From contig JAIPUZ010000013.1 in assembly GCA_022833215.1 (NCBI GenBank), positions 85,343-149,342 of the forward strand: DNA of 64,000 bases. Reading direction: 5' to 3'. This document shows positions 26,303 to 36,232 of the stretch, in pieces; position 1 is the first letter of the stretch; each line of letters begins with the position of its first letter. A model generated the notes under the pieces. It did no database searches, had not been told where the DNA came from, and was given only the letters and a program-made list of their open reading frames with translations. A program made the position numbers and the translations under genes. This stretch comes from Mesorhizobium sp. (GTDB lineage Bacteria > Pseudomonadota > Alphaproteobacteria > Rhizobiales > Rhizobiaceae).

Positions 26303-27148
26303 TCAGATATCGAAGCTGATGACCTGGTCCATCACCTGCGAAGGCAGAAGCTGATCCATCTCGCGCGACGGCTGGTCCTCGCAACTGGTCTCGCCGACAA
26401 TGCGCGCCGGCACGCCCGCCACCGTCTTGTTGTGCGGAACATGTGACAGCACCACCGAACCGGCCGCGACTTTCGAGCAGTGGCCTATTTCGATATTGCC
26501 CAGAATCTTGGCCCCTGCCCCGATCAGCACGCCGCGACGAATCTTGGGATGACGATCGCCGCTCGCCTTGCCGGTACCGCCCAGCGTCACATTGTGCAGG
26601 ATCGACACGTCATCCTCGATAACCGCGGTCTGGCCGACCACGAGGCCGGTGGCATGGTCGAGGAACACACCCTTGCCGATGCGCGCGGCCGGGTTGATGT
26701 CGGTCTGGAACACCGAGGACGACCGGCTTTGCAGATAGAGCGCGAAGTCCCTGCGGCCGCGGTTCCACAGCCAGTGCGCCAGCCGGTGCGTCTGGATGGC
26801 ATGGAAGCCCTTGAAGTACAGCACGGGTTCAAGAAAACGCTCGCAGGCCGGATCCCGGTCGTAATAGGCCTGAATGTCGACACGCACGACCGTCGACCAC
26901 TCCGGATCGTCCTCGCGCATCGCATCGAAGGCCTGGCGGATCAGGTCCGCGCCAATATCCTGATGCGCGAGCCGTTCCGCCAGCCGGTGGGTCACGGCAT
27001 CCTCAAGGCTCGCCTGATTGAGGATGGTGGAATACAGGAACGCAGCCAGCAGCGGGTCGCGATTGACGGCAGCCATTGCTTCGTCGCGGACGGAACGCCA
27101 GATCGGATCGACCGGTTGCAGCACATTGTGGCGCAAGAGCGTGTTCAT
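26303..27148 (-). CDS. cysE: Serine O-acetyltransferase
   Basis: A 281-residue enzyme of the standard CysE size. The N-terminal alpha-helical domain (to about residue 150) is followed by the hexapeptide-repeat beta-helix with NPAARIGKGVFLDHATGLVVG and the loop LGGTGKASGDRHPKI that binds acetyl-CoA. It makes O-acetylserine for cysteine synthesis in the cytosol. The protein ends in Asp-Ile; a C-terminal isoleucine is what CysK needs to dock in the cysteine synthase complex. DUF3126 lies downstream. Confidence 0.95.
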   Translation of the reverse strand: MNTLLRHNVLQPVDPIWRSVRDEAMAAVNRDPLLAAFLYSTILNQASLEDAVTHRLAERLAHQDIGADLIRQAFDAMREDDPEWSTVVRVDIQAYYDRDPACERFLEPVLYFKGFHAIQTHRLAHWLWNRGRRDFALYLQSRSSSVFQTDINPAARIGKGVFLDHATGLVVGQTAVIEDDVSILHNVTLGGTGKASGDRHPKIRRGVLIGAGAKILGNIEIGHCSKVAAGSVVLSHVPHNKTVAGVPARIVGETSCEDQPSREMDQLLPSQVMDQVISFDI

Positions 27149-27664
27149 CTACATGTCTCCGCCGCGCCGCCCTCAGGCACGGCGCGCTTGAATATCGCAG
27201 GCCGGAGCACAGGCGTCACGGCCATACACAACGGGCCAGGTCGCCGCCGGGCCAATTTCCCACAGCTATAAAGCAGTTCCGGCAACCGGTGAACTCAATT
27301 TTCCTGATCATGGCTTCAATTGGGTTGCCTTGCCGCAAAGTCAACCTGACGACGAAAAACCCCGCGCTCGCGGGCATTGGCCACAGGCAAGTGGGGCTGT
27401 CGCTTCTCCCCGATATCCACACAAGCGACATACAAGATGTTGGGGGTCATAAAACTTGCAGGACGAGCCCTTGACGAATGCCCTTCGAGTCGCCTTTTAT
27501 TGGCCATGCGTTCGGTGTTGCGGACGCGGCCGGAGAGTTTCGAGCCCGGTCTTTTTCCCGGATAAAGCGCGTTTGGTCCGCATGTTTTCGTTCAGAACGG
27601 AAGGCTGCGGAGACGTCTTTTTGCGCCTGGAAGCAGATAAAAGGCTCGAAATTTTTATCGTTTA

Positions 27665-27680
27665 ATACTATATTTAGTGT
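27665..27680. promoter_or_regulatory. Putative NrdR box
   Basis: ATACTATATTTAGTGT fits the NrdR consensus (close to ACACTATATNTAGTGT) with a clear dyad. It lies 250 bases before nrdJ. A weaker half site GATAGTGT follows at 27702-27709. NrdR is the ATP/dATP-sensing repressor of ribonucleotide reductase genes. Confidence 0.5.
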
Positions 27681-27901
27681 TTGCGATCACCATTCCGGCT
27701 AGATAGTGTGGCGCACTCCTCCGTATGGAGGAATTGCAGTGATTTTTGATCCCGACAGGCGGATGGCCTCCGGCGCTTCCGCAATTGTCGTGGAGCCGGT
27801 TGCCGGTCACATCGGAAAAGCAGGCTCGGCCCGCTGCTCCGACGTCTTGTCCGGATCAGGTGCCGTTTTTCGGGGAACGGGTTGGGCGGACGCCCCGAAA
27901 A

Positions 27902-27917
27902 GCGCTATATATAGTCG
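27902..27917. promoter_or_regulatory. Second putative NrdR box near nrdJ start
   Basis: GCGCTATATATAGTCG has the full CTATATATAG core of an NrdR box, ending 14 bases before the nrdJ start codon. Its outer bases are weaker than those of the site at 27665. Its position would let bound repressor block transcription or early elongation. Confidence 0.4.
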
Positions 27918-27931
27918 AAGGGACAAACGAG

Positions 27932-30900
27932 ATGCGCATCGAAAGGCACTTCACCAGGGCGGGCCAGTCCCCCTATGCGGAAATCGAATTCCGCAAGGCG
28001 CTGTCGGAGATCAAGAACCCTGACGGTTCCATCGTCTTCCGGCTCGACAATATCGACGTGCCGGCTCAGTTCTCGCAGGTTGCGGCCGACATTCTCGCCC
28101 AGAAGTATTTCCGCAAGGCCGGCGTGCCCGCGCGCCTGAAAAGGATAGAGGAAAACGACGTCCCTTCCTTCCTCTGGCGTTCTGTCGCCGATGAAGCGGC
28201 CCTTGCCGAACTGCCCGAGGGCGAACGCTACGGTTCCGAGACCGATGCGCGTCAGGTGTTCGACCGTCTGGCCGGCACCTGGGCCTACTGGGGCTGGAAA
28301 GGCAAGTATTTCGACGGCGAGGAAGATGCGCAGGCATTCAAGGACGAGCTGTCCTACATGCTCGCCACCCAGCGCGTGGCGCCCAACTCGCCGCAATGGT
28401 TCAACACCGGCCTGCACTGGGCCTACGGGATCGACGGTCCCGGACAGGGCCATTTCTACGTCGATCCCTTCACCGGCAAGATGACCCGCTCGAAGTCGGC
28501 CTACGAGCATCCGCAGCCGCATGCCTGCTTCATCCAGTCCGTGGGCGACGATCTCGTCAACGAAGGCGGCATCATGGACCTGTGGGTGCGCGAGGCGCGC
28601 CTGTTCAAATACGGCTCCGGCACCGGCTCCAACTTCTCGCATCTGCGTGGCGAAGGCGAAAAGCTTTCCGGCGGCGGCAAGTCTTCGGGCCTGATGAGCT
28701 TCCTCAAGATCGGCGACCGCGCCGCCGGCGCCATCAAGTCGGGCGGCACCACCCGCCGCGCCGCCAAGATGGTGATCGTCGATGCCGACCATCCCGACAT
28801 CGAGTCCTTCATCGACTGGAAGGTGAAGGAGGAACAGAAGGTCGCCGCCCTCGTCACCGGCTCCAAGATCGTGCGCAAGCATCTCGACGCGATCATGAAA
28901 GCCTGCGTCAACTGCGAGGGTCAGGATGACGACTGCTTCGATCCCTCGATCAACACCGCGCTCAAGCGCGAGATCAAGGCCGCGAAGAAGAACGCCGTGC
29001 CGGAAAACTACATCCAGCGCGTCATCCAGTTCGCACGGCAGGGCTACACCTCGATCGAGTTCAAGACCTACGACACCGACTGGGATTCGGAAGCCTATCT
29101 CACCGTTTCGGGCCAGAACTCGAACAACTCCGTCTCGCTGAAGGACGATTTCCTGCGCGCGGTGGAGAAGGACGGCGACTGGAACCTGATCCGCCGCATC
29201 GACGGCAAGGTCCACAAGACCCTCAAGGCCCGCGACCTGTGGGAAAAGATCGGCTACGCCGCATGGGCCTCGGCGGATCCCGGCCTGCACTTCAACACCA
29301 CCATGAACGACTGGCACACCTGCCCGGCCGCCGGTCCGATCCGGGCTTCCAACCCGTGCTCGGAATACATGTTCCTCGACGACACGGCCTGCAACCTCGC
29401 CTCGGTCAACCTTTTGCCCTACCGCAATGCCGACGGCACCATCGACATCGCCGCCTACGAGCACACCGTGCGGCTGTGGACGATCGTGTTGGAAGTCTCC
29501 GTCATGATGGCGCAGTTCCCGTCGCGCGAGATCGCGGAACTGTCCTACAAGTACCGCACGCTCGGCCTCGGCTACGCCAATATCGGCGGCCTGCTGATGA
29601 CCGCCGGCGTCCCCTACGATTCGGACGAGGGCCGCGCGCTGTGCGGCGTGCTGACCGCGCTGATGACCGGCGTTTCCTACGCCACCTCGGCCGAGATGGC
29701 GCGCGAGCTGGGCGCCTTCGCGGATTATCCGCGCAATGCCGACAACATGCTGCGGGTGATGCGCAACCATCGCCGCGCCGCCTATGGCGAGAAGGACGGC
29801 TACGAGAAGCTGGCCGTCAATCCGGTTCCGCTCGAAGCTGAACATGTATGGCAGAAGGAGCTGGTCGAGCACGCCAAAGCTGCATGGGACCGCGCCCTCG
29901 AACTCGGCGAGGAACACGGCTACCGCAACGCACAGGCGACCGTGATCGCGCCGACCGGCACCATCGGTCTGGTCATGGACTGCGACACCACCGGCATCGA
30001 GCCCGACTTCGCTCTGGTGAAGTTCAAGAAGCTGGCCGGCGGCGGCTACTTCAAGATCATCAACCGCGCCGTGCCGGAAGCGCTGCGCACGCTGGGCTAC
30101 TCCGAAAGCCAGATCGCCGAGATCGAGGCTTATGCCGTCGGCCATGGCAACCTGAATCAGGCTCCGGGCGTAAACCCTTCAACGCTCAGGGCAAAAGGCT
30201 TCACCGACGAGAAGATCGAGGCGCTGAACGGCGCGTTGAAGTCAGCCTTCGACGTCAAGTTCGTGTTCAACCAGTGGACGCTGGGCGCGGACTGGCTGAA
30301 GGAAACCTTCGGCTTCACCGACGAGCAACTCAACGACTTCTCCTTCGAGATGCTGCCTGCCCTCGGCTTCTCGAGGAAGGAGATCGAGGCCGCCAACATC
30401 CATGTCTGCGGGGCGATGACGCTTGAAGGCGCGCCCTTCCTCAAGGATGAGCATCTGCCGGTGTTCGACTGCGCCAATCCGTGCGGCAAGATCGGCAAGC
30501 GCTACCTGTCGGTGGAAAGCCACATCCGCATGATGGCGGCGGCGCAGCCCTTCATCTCGGGCGCCATTTCCAAGACCATCAACATGCCCAACGAGGCGAC
30601 GGTCGAGGACGCCAAGAACGCCTACATGCTGTCGTGGAAGCTGGCGCTGAAGGCCAACGCGCTCTATCGCGACGGCTCCAAGCTCTCGCAGCCGCTCAAC
30701 GCCTCGCTGATCTCCGACGAGGAGGACGAAGAGGACGATGCCATCGAGACGCTGGTCGCCGCCCCCGCCGCCGCAAGGGCGGTCGAGGTGACGGAGAAGA
30801 TCATCGAGCGCGTGGTGGAAAAGGTGGTGCGCGACCGCGAGAAGCTGCCCAACCGCCGCAAGGGCTACACCCAGAAGGCCGTGGTCGGCGGGCACAAGGT

Positions 30901-31711
30901 CTACCTGCGCACCGGCGAGTTCGACGACGGACGTCTGGGCGAGATCTTCATCGACATGCACAAGGAAGGCGCTGCCTTCCGCGCCATGATGAACAATTTC
31001 GCCATCGCCATCTCGCTCGGCCTGCAATATGGCGTGCCGCTGGAGGAATATGTCGAGGCCTTCACCTTCGTGAAGTTCGAGCCGGCGGGCATGGTGCAGG
31101 GCAACGACGCCATCAAGAGCGCCACGTCGATCATCGACTATGTGTTCCGCGAGCTGGCGATCTCCTATCTGGGCCGCAACGACCTTGCCCATGTCGATAC
31201 CGACTTCTCCAACACCTCGCTCGGCAAGGGCATCACCGAAGGCAAGGCCCTGCCCTTCTCCCGGGGCCTCACGCGCGGCGCTTCGCCGGTGAAGCTGGTC
31301 ACCCCGACCGGCGAGCCAAAGGGCATGGCGGGCGGCCCGGCGGACAAGACCACGCCGCAGCGTTCCGTGCCAACGGCCTATGCCTCCAACGTGCATCCGA
31401 TCTCGGCCGGTGCCACGGCGCTGAAGACCGAGCCGGCAACCGATGGCGCGGTCGCCTTCAAGCGCGACTATGAGGAGCGGGCGAAGGAAGTGCCGGAAGA
31501 AGTCGTGGAAACAGCCGCCGAGGCGTTGTTCACGGACGCCGCCGCGAAGGAAGCGGCCGACGCCAAGAAGCTCGCCGCCGCGCGTCGCCAGCAGTCGCTG
31601 ATGCAGGGCTATACCGGCAACGAGTGCTCGGAATGCCATAACTTCACCATGGTGCGGAACGGCACCTGCGAGAAGTGCGACACCTGCGGCGCGACCAGCG
31701 GCTGCAGCTGA
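27932..31711 (+). CDS. nrdJ: Vitamin B12-dependent (class II) ribonucleotide reductase
   Basis: A 1259-residue adenosylcobalamin-dependent ribonucleotide reductase, the long form found in Rhizobiales. It reduces ribonucleotides to deoxyribonucleotides in the cytosol without oxygen. Visible landmarks: [20 protein letters not shown] early on, the active-site segment SNPCSEY near residue 474, [21 protein letters not shown] in the C-terminal zinc-ribbon/thiol region (last 30 residues), and a variable acidic linker (EEDEEDD) near residue 930. The start at 27932 fits the family N-terminus ([15 protein letters not shown]); a longer frame to 27746 is not supported. Two NrdR-like boxes lie upstream and an intrinsic terminator follows. 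Confidence 0.96.
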   Translation: MRIERHFTRAGQSPYAEIEFRKALSEIKNPDGSIVFRLDNIDVPAQFSQVAADILAQKYFRKAGVPARLKRIEENDVPSFLWRSVADEAALAELPEGERYGSETDARQVFDRLAGTWAYWGWKGKYFDGEEDAQAFKDELSYMLATQRVAPNSPQWFNTGLHWAYGIDGPGQGHFYVDPFTGKMTRSKSAYEHPQPHACFIQSVGDDLVNEGGIMDLWVREARLFKYGSGTGSNFSHLRGEGEKLSGGGKSSGLMSFLKIGDRAAGAIKSGGTTRRAAKMVIVDADHPDIESFIDWKVKEEQKVAALVTGSKIVRKHLDAIMKACVNCEGQDDDCFDPSINTALKREIKAAKKNAVPENYIQRVIQFARQGYTSIEFKTYDTDWDSEAYLTVSGQNSNNSVSLKDDFLRAVEKDGDWNLIRRIDGKVHKTLKARDLWEKIGYAAWASADPGLHFNTTMNDWHTCPAAGPIRASNPCSEYMFLDDTACNLASVNLLPYRNADGTIDIAAYEHTVRLWTIVLEVSVMMAQFPSREIAELSYKYRTLGLGYANIGGLLMTAGVPYDSDEGRALCGVLTALMTGVSYATSAEMARELGAFADYPRNADNMLRVMRNHRRAAYGEKDGYEKLAVNPVPLEAEHVWQKELVEHAKAAWDRALELGEEHGYRNAQATVIAPTGTIGLVMDCDTTGIEPDFALVKFKKLAGGGYFKIINRAVPEALRTLGYSESQIAEIEAYAVGHGNLNQAPGVNPSTLRAKGFTDEKIEALNGALKSAFDVKFVFNQWTLGADWLKETFGFTDEQLNDFSFEMLPALGFSRKEIEAANIHVCGAMTLEGAPFLKDEHLPVFDCANPCGKIGKRYLSVESHIRMMAAAQPFISGAISKTINMPNEATVEDAKNAYMLSWKLALKANALYRDGSKLSQPLNASLISDEEDEEDDAIETLVAAPAAARAVEVTEKIIERVVEKVVRDREKLPNRRKGYTQKAVVGGHKVYLRTGEFDDGRLGEIFIDMHKEGAAFRAMMNNFAIAISLGLQYGVPLEEYVEAFTFVKFEPAGMVQGNDAIKSATSIIDYVFRELAISYLGRNDLAHVDTDFSNTSLGKGITEGKALPFSRGLTRGASPVKLVTPTGEPKGMAGGPADKTTPQRSVPTAYASNVHPISAGATALKTEPATDGAVAFKRDYEERAKEVPEEVVETAAEALFTDAAAKEAADAKKLAAARRQQSLMQGYTGNECSECHNFTMVRNGTCEKCDTCGATSGCS

Positions 31712-31730
31712 TATTTCGAAACTGGGAAAA

Positions 31731-31765
31731 AGCCGCTGGAACGCCATGTTCCGGCGGCTTTTTTC
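31731..31765 (+). terminator. Intrinsic terminator after nrdJ
   Basis: AGCCGCTGGAAC pairs with GTTCCGGCGGCT around a five-base loop (one mismatch) and is followed by TTTTTT. It lies 20 bases after the nrdJ stop. Confidence 0.85.
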
Positions 31766-31915
31766 GTAAGGGAACCTCAATCCCCGACAGCTCACGACAT
31801 GTCACCTGCCTCCGAAGACAGATCGCCATGGCCCAGAGGTCGCTTGCCGGCCATATCCGGGCGAAAAAAATTCAAAGTCCGGGACTAATACGAGGTGCGG
31901 CTTCGTAAACGCATC

Positions 31916-32473
31916 ATGAGTTCAGGCACGTCCCGCTTCGACATCACCGGCCAGCTGGGCGCCATGCGGCGCTATGCCCGCTCGCTGACGCGCGACGACG
32001 TGCAGGCCGAAGACCTCGTGCACGACGCCCTCGTCCGCGCTTACGAGAAGCGCGGCAGCTTCAGGGAGAGCGGCAATCTGCGGGCCTGGCTGCTGTCGAT
32101 CCTGCACAATGTCTTCATCGACGGACGCAGGGCGCGGCAGGCCGAAAATCTCCGCATCGAGAAGGCAGCGGAGCTTACCGAACCGCACCTTGCGCCGGCC
32201 CAGGACCATCAGTTGCGTCTCAATCAGGTCCGGCGCGCCTTCATGGCGCTTCCGGAGGAACAGCGCACCGCGCTGCATCTGGTTGCGGTGGAAGGAATGA
32301 GCTTCAGCGAGGCTGCGGATGCTCTGGGCATCCCCTCCGGAACGCTTATGTCGCGGCTGGCGCGGGCGCGAGCCGCACTCAGGGCCATGGAGGATGCACC
32401 GGGCACCCGCACGGACGGCGACGCCCCGTCGCACCTCAGGATCGTAGGAGGATCGAATGAGTCATCCCGTTGA
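31916..32473 (+). CDS. ECF-type RNA polymerase sigma factor
   Basis: A 185-residue sigma-70 family protein with only regions 2 and 4. Region 2 includes RYARSLTRDDVQAEDLVHDALVRAYEK and LRAWLLSILHNVFID. Region 4 includes ALPEEQRTALHLVAVEGMSFSEAADALGIPSGTLMSRLARARAALR. It directs RNA polymerase to a small regulon under an unknown signal. The ATG at 31916 gives the normal N-terminus. Its last 17 bases overlap the anti-sigma gene, so the two are coupled. I saw no convincing autoregulatory promoter. Confidence 0.92.
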   Translation: MSSGTSRFDITGQLGAMRRYARSLTRDDVQAEDLVHDALVRAYEKRGSFRESGNLRAWLLSILHNVFIDGRRARQAENLRIEKAAELTEPHLAPAQDHQLRLNQVRRAFMALPEEQRTALHLVAVEGMSFSEAADALGIPSGTLMSRLARARAALRAMEDAPGTRTDGDAPSHLRIVGGSNESSR

Positions 32474-33230
32474 CCCGGTCACCGAAGCGGACCTGCAAGC
32501 CTATGTCGAGGATCGCCTGCCCATGACGCGCCGCATCGAGGTCGAGGCCCATCTTTGCCACGACATCGGTGCTGCCATGCGCGTCATCGCCGATCTCAGG
32601 ATCCGTGACGAATTGCGTCTGGCCCTTGGCGAGATGCCGCGCATGGGAAGCATCGCCACGACGAAAGCCGCACGGCGCCTTGAAAGGGGGCTGGCCACGT
32701 CGAGGCTGGTGCGCCGGTTTCGACAGGTGGCGGCTGTCGCGATGCTCGTAGGGCTTGGCTGGCTCGCGCATTCGCAATTCGGCCCCCTCGGCGTGGGCGA
32801 GGTCGTGGCATCGACCATGCCCCCGGCCTATGTCGCAGATGCCGTCAGGGCCCACAGGACGACGCTCATCCGGGCCGCGATGCATTCGCAACCCGTGGCC
32901 CCCCGTTACGATCCGGCCGAAATCCGCTCCGCGACAGCGATCGTTCTTCCCACCCTGCCCGACGACTGGACCGTCACCGATGTTCAGATATTTCCGTCCA
33001 CCTTCGGCCCAAGCGTGGAGATGACCATCCGGACCGGCTCCATCGGCACGGTTTCGCTGTTTGCCGCGCGCCCCGGAACCTTCGACGTCGTACCCGCAAC
33101 GCTCTCGCGGCAGGACGATCTTTCCGCCGCGCACTGGCAGATCGGCGAGGTTGCCTACGCGCTCGTCACGCGCGGCGGAACCGACGAACTGAACCGCGCC
33201 GCGGAACGCCTCGTCGACACCCTCTATTGA
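32457..33230 (+). CDS. Anti-sigma factor, membrane-anchored
   Basis: A 257-residue protein. The N-terminal part (LQAYVEDRLPMTRRIEVEAHL, residues 12-32) matches the anti-sigma domain that binds ECF factors. One hydrophobic span follows at about residues 90-107 (VAAVAMLVGLGWLAH). The remaining 150 residues should lie in the periplasm and may sense the signal. The cysteine pattern of zinc-binding ZAS domains is incomplete (only one Cys, in HLCHD), as in many alphaproteobacterial members. It overlaps the sigma gene by 17 bases and precedes a BI-1 gene by 34 bases. Confidence 0.8.
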   Translation: MSHPVDPVTEADLQAYVEDRLPMTRRIEVEAHLCHDIGAAMRVIADLRIRDELRLALGEMPRMGSIATTKAARRLERGLATSRLVRRFRQVAAVAMLVGLGWLAHSQFGPLGVGEVVASTMPPAYVADAVRAHRTTLIRAAMHSQPVAPRYDPAEIRSATAIVLPTLPDDWTVTDVQIFPSTFGPSVEMTIRTGSIGTVSLFAARPGTFDVVPATLSRQDDLSAAHWQIGEVAYALVTRGGTDELNRAAERLVDTLY

Positions 33231-33264
33231 AAGCAATCAACCCACACCTTCAGGAGGTTATTGA

Positions 33265-33981
33265 ATGAACACCCCGAATTACGGCTATCGTGCAGGCGTC
33301 GGCCAGCAAAGCGCGGCCCTGTTCGACGAGGGCCTGCGCCAGCATATGCTGCGCGTCTACAACTATATGGCGCTCGGGCTGGTGCTGACAGGCGCCGTCG
33401 CCTTCATCGTGTCATCGGTTCCGGCACTCTACGTGCCGATCTTCTCGACACCGCTGAAGTGGGTGGTGATGCTCGCCCCCCTCGCCTTCGTGTTCCTGTT
33501 CTCGTTTCGCATACAGACCATGACGGCAGCCGGCGCACAGGCCATGTTCTGGGCCTTCTGCGGGCTCATGGGACTGTCGCTCGCCTCGGTATTCCTCGTC
33601 TTCACGGGCACCTCGATCGCGCGCACCTTCTTCATTGCCGCCACCATGTTCGGCGCCATGAGCCTCTACGGCTATACGACGAAGACGGACCTGACGAAGT
33701 TCTCGTCCTTCCTCATCATGGGCCTGATCGGCGTTCTGATCGCGGCGCTGGTCAACCTGTTCATGCAGTCCTCGGCGCTGCAATTCGCCATCTCGGTGAT
33801 CGGCATCTTCGTGTTCCTCGGCCTGACCGCATGGGACACACAGACGATCAAGGAACAGTATGCGGAGAATTTCGATTCCGAATCCAGGCAGAAGCTGGCC
33901 GTGTGGGGCGCGTTCTCGCTGTACCTGAATTTCGTCAACATCTTCCAGTTGCTGCTCAATTTCACCGGCGAGCGCGAGTAG
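33265..33981 (+). CDS. Bax inhibitor-1/YccA family membrane protein
   Basis: A 238-residue protein with seven hydrophobic segments. It has the BI-1 family features: a cytosolic N-terminus (FDEGLRQHMLRVYNYMALGL), GYTTKTDLTKFSSFL in the middle, and TAWDTQTIKEQY near the C-terminus with the conserved Asp. Bacterial BI-1 proteins are proton/calcium leak channels or modulate membrane protease FtsH. A strong AGGAGG site precedes the ATG. It follows the sigma/anti-sigma pair and may belong to that regulon, though this is only suggested by position. Confidence 0.92.
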   Translation: MNTPNYGYRAGVGQQSAALFDEGLRQHMLRVYNYMALGLVLTGAVAFIVSSVPALYVPIFSTPLKWVVMLAPLAFVFLFSFRIQTMTAAGAQAMFWAFCGLMGLSLASVFLVFTGTSIARTFFIAATMFGAMSLYGYTTKTDLTKFSSFLIMGLIGVLIAALVNLFMQSSALQFAISVIGIFVFLGLTAWDTQTIKEQYAENFDSESRQKLAVWGAFSLYLNFVNIFQLLLNFTGERE

Positions 33982-34015
33982 CCACCGGATCCCGGACCAA
34001 GAAAAGGACGACAGG

Positions 34016-34561
34016 ATGGATCGAAACGACAGCCAGGCGATCGAGCAGCTTTTCAGCAGGCTCGATGCCGTCGAGCGTCAGGCGCCGCCCCGCGACGGTG
34101 AAGCCGAAGCCTATATCCGGGACCGCATCGCCTCCCAGCCCGGCGCGCCATACTATATGGCGCAGACCATCATCGTGCAGGAGCAGGCGCTGGAAGCGGC
34201 GCAAGCCCGCATAGAGGAACTGGAGGCGCAAGCACGCCAGCACTCCGGCGGCATCTTGGGCGGGCTTTTCGGCAACAGCCGCCCGCCGCAGCGGTCGGGA
34301 ACCGTGCCGCGCATCGGCCGGACCGGCACAGCAGTGCCCCGGTCGCCTCTGCCTGGCGACACGGCCCACAATGGGCGCGCTGGCGCAGGAGGAGGTTTCC
34401 TCGCGGGCGCGGCCCAGACCGCCATGGGCGTTGCGGGCGGCGTGCTTCTTGGCAATGCCATTGCCGGCATGTTCGGCGGCGGCGAGGCACAGGCAGCCGA
34501 TGACGACACCGGAGCCGCCGACGAAGGATTCGACGGCGGCTTCGACGACATCGATTTCTGA
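34016..34561 (+). CDS. DUF2076 domain-containing protein
   Basis: A 181-residue protein matching DUF2076. The N-terminus (DSQAIEQLFSRLDAVERQAP, then YIRDRIASQPGAPYYMAQTI) leads into a coiled coil (VQEQALEAAQARIEELEAQ, about residues 52-70). A Gly/Pro/Arg-rich middle follows, then the short hydrophobic GFLAGAAQTAMGVAGGVLLG segment and an acidic tail with an FDGGFDDIDF end. The family is periplasmic or membrane-associated with no known function. It lies 34 bases after the BI-1 gene and ends in a terminator. Confidence 0.88.
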   Translation: MDRNDSQAIEQLFSRLDAVERQAPPRDGEAEAYIRDRIASQPGAPYYMAQTIIVQEQALEAAQARIEELEAQARQHSGGILGGLFGNSRPPQRSGTVPRIGRTGTAVPRSPLPGDTAHNGRAGAGGGFLAGAAQTAMGVAGGVLLGNAIAGMFGGGEAQAADDDTGAADEGFDGGFDDIDF

Positions 34562-34581
34562 CCGGATTTTCGCTCGCAACG

Positions 34582-34611
34582 GGGGCCGGTATCGCCGGCC
34601 CCTTTGTTTTT
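34582..34611 (+). terminator. Intrinsic terminator after DUF2076 gene
   Basis: GGGGCCGG pairs with CCGGCCCC around the loop TATCG and is followed by TTTGTTTTT. It ends the transcript coming from the sigma/anti-sigma-BI-1-DUF2076 run. Confidence 0.85.
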
Positions 34612-34687
34612 CTGCAAGCAGCGCCGATAACAAGACTTCACGGGGAGAGCGTCTTCGGCTGAAGAACACCGCCTCCTTCCGGAGGCG

Positions 34688-35713
34688 TCAGTCAGCCTCG
34701 GCCATCAGTTGCCGTCCACCCAGCCAGTTGCGCCACTGCGCTTCGGTCCCGTTGAAGACGTTGAGGTCTATGTTGCCCTTCACGCCGTGCGACAGGCCCG
34801 ATCCCGAATATTGCCAGAACACCCATTTGCGGCCCGGATAGACCCTGGAAGGGTGCTGGGCCACGGCACGCAGCCAGAACGGATAGTCCGTGAAAGCGCC
34901 TTTCAGGTTGTCGGCATAGAAATCGGGGGCGGTGTAGATGATGGGCCGCTGGCCATAGTGGCGCTCCAGCCTGTCCATGAAGACCTGCATCTTCTCGCGC
35001 ACCTGCGCCGGCGACGGGCGCTTGCGGCAGCGCGACTCGCCATTCCATTCCACATCGATGACGGGCGGTAAAGCGCCGGCCACCTTAGGCACGTTGCGGA
35101 TGAACCAGTCGGCCTGCTCGCTCGCCGGCCGGCACCAGTAGAAGAAATGATAGGCGCCGCGCCTGATCCCTGCGGCGGCCGCGCCGGTCCAGTTCTTCAT
35201 GAACATGGGGTCGAGGTGGTCGCCGCCGTCCGTTGCCTTGATGAAGGCGAAATTTGCGCCCTGGCTGCGCAGCTTCGGCCAGTCGATCTCGCCCTGCCAG
35301 CGTGAAACGTCCACACCGTGAACCGCGTAGTGGCGCGGCGCGACCTTGCCGAAATTGATCGGCTTGGCGTCGCGGAAGCGTTGCGGATGGATGGCCGCAT
35401 CGATCGCCTTCTGCGATCTGGTCGCGGGGCGCGGCGTGGGAACGAGCGCCGCGGTTTCCAGCGCCGGCATGGCGAAGCCGGAATCGGTCTCGCCTCCGGT
35501 GAGCGCCGCGATCTGGTCCTCCACCTTTTCGGCAGGGGGCGCGGCCTGGGCCGTGGCGCTCCCGCCCACCCTGACAGAGGGCGTTACCGGCCGCTCGATC
35601 GAACTGGTCGTCTCCTGCGAGGGGCGCGGGACGATATCCTCGATGCCGACGCGTGAGCAGCCGGATGCAACGAGACCGAGAATGACAAGCGCTGGCAAAG
35701 CTGAAGAACGCAT
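34688..35713 (-). CDS. GH25 family lysozyme-type lipoprotein
   Basis: A 341-residue protein with a lipoprotein signal (LVASGCS, lipidated Cys19), a Pro/Thr-rich linker to about residue 125, and a glycoside hydrolase family 25 domain. The catalytic acidic residues are in VHGVDVSRWQGEIDW and PPVIDVEW (the D-x-E pair). The C-terminus has VFWQYSGSG as in other GH25 enzymes. It would cut the N-acetylmuramic acid-N-acetylglucosamine bond of peptidoglycan. Its role is probably cell-wall remodelling; prophage lysis is unlikely because no phage genes are nearby. Confidence 0.9.
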   Translation of the reverse strand: MRSSALPALVILGLVASGCSRVGIEDIVPRPSQETTSSIERPVTPSVRVGGSATAQAAPPAEKVEDQIAALTGGETDSGFAMPALETAALVPTPRPATRSQKAIDAAIHPQRFRDAKPINFGKVAPRHYAVHGVDVSRWQGEIDWPKLRSQGANFAFIKATDGGDHLDPMFMKNWTGAAAAGIRRGAYHFFYWCRPASEQADWFIRNVPKVAGALPPVIDVEWNGESRCRKRPSPAQVREKMQVFMDRLERHYGQRPIIYTAPDFYADNLKGAFTDYPFWLRAVAQHPSRVYPGRKWVFWQYSGSGLSHGVKGNIDLNVFNGTEAQWRNWLGGRQLMAEAD

Positions 35714-35888
35714 CCGGGACCTGTACGCAAAACTACATCGGCCGGCAGGCAGACTGATGCCACTCCGGAACCCGGGACAATTATGAAGGATGAATTACCA
35801 AGAAAGTTTGAATCAATTTTTTAACGTTTGGCGCGAGTCGGCACGTTCCGCCCGGTTCGACCCCGGACGGAAAGCGCTGATCGAAGGT

Positions 35889-36083
35889 TCAGGGGCAAAT
35901 CCCCTGCTCGCGGCATTCGCGCGCCACCATGTAGGCGGGAGGCAGCGAGGGGTCCTCGACACGGGCGCGGGCGCGTTCGAGCATCCAGCGCAACCCTTTC
36001 GGATTCACGCGGTCGCGTTGCATGACGAGCTGAACCATCGGATCGTCCAGCAATTCGTCGAGCCTGCTCTTTTCCTCGCTCAT
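35889..36083 (-). CDS. Hypothetical 64-residue protein
   Basis: A small acidic, helical protein (DELLDDPMVQLVMQRDRVNP, then a Leu/Arg-rich helix), with two cysteines near its C-terminus (ARECREQGICP). The start at 36083 is preferred because AAGAGG lies seven bases upstream; an earlier Met at 36098 is possible. I recognise it only as a small conserved-looking alphaproteobacterial protein, and cannot name its family. It faces no obvious partner; the ParB-like gene lies 150 bases away on the same strand. Confidence 0.6.
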   Translation of the reverse strand: MSEEKSRLDELLDDPMVQLVMQRDRVNPKGLRWMLERARARVEDPSLPPAYMVARECREQGICP

Positions 36084-36232
36084 GTCGTGCCTCTTCATTA
36101 AGCCCTGCGCCGATGCGGCATAGATAGGTACCGAATCTTGACGCGCCAATGGCACTGAGACGACTAAGCTATGGCAAATGCGTGAAATTTCGCGGCGGGC
36201 ATTGCCCTGCTTTCAGCCGCATCGGGAAAGGA

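Larger units (their letters stand above)
27149..27931. other. Long gene-free leader between cysE and nrdJ
   Basis: About 780 bases between divergent genes with no convincing gene. It contains two NrdR-box-like palindromes listed separately, and a weaker similar site at 27430-27445 (ATACAAGATGTTGGGG). A small hairpin CCTCC-GTAT-GGAGG lies near 27718-27731. I looked for the conserved B12-box and core of a cobalamin riboswitch, plausible before a B12-dependent enzyme, and did not find them. Confidence 0.5.

Noticed and set aside
27700-27931. Cobalamin riboswitch before the B12-dependent reductase
   Set aside because: The conserved core and B12-box elements are absent.
27706-28023. Upstream-extended or alternative gene in the nrdJ leader
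   Set aside because: The frame has no similarity and overlaps the real nrdJ start. Leader sequence and NrdR boxes explain the region better.
27905-30145. 746-residue open frame antisense to nrdJ
   Set aside because: It is the mirror of a long GC-rich gene. The composition (His/Asp/Gly/Val-rich) and lack of any motif mark it as an artefact, as do the 517-residue frame at 30242-31795 and the 560-residue frame opposite purL.
34688-35713. GH25 lysozyme gene as sign of a prophage
   Set aside because: No holin, tail, terminase or integrase genes are nearby, and the protein has a lipoprotein signal typical of a cell-wall enzyme.
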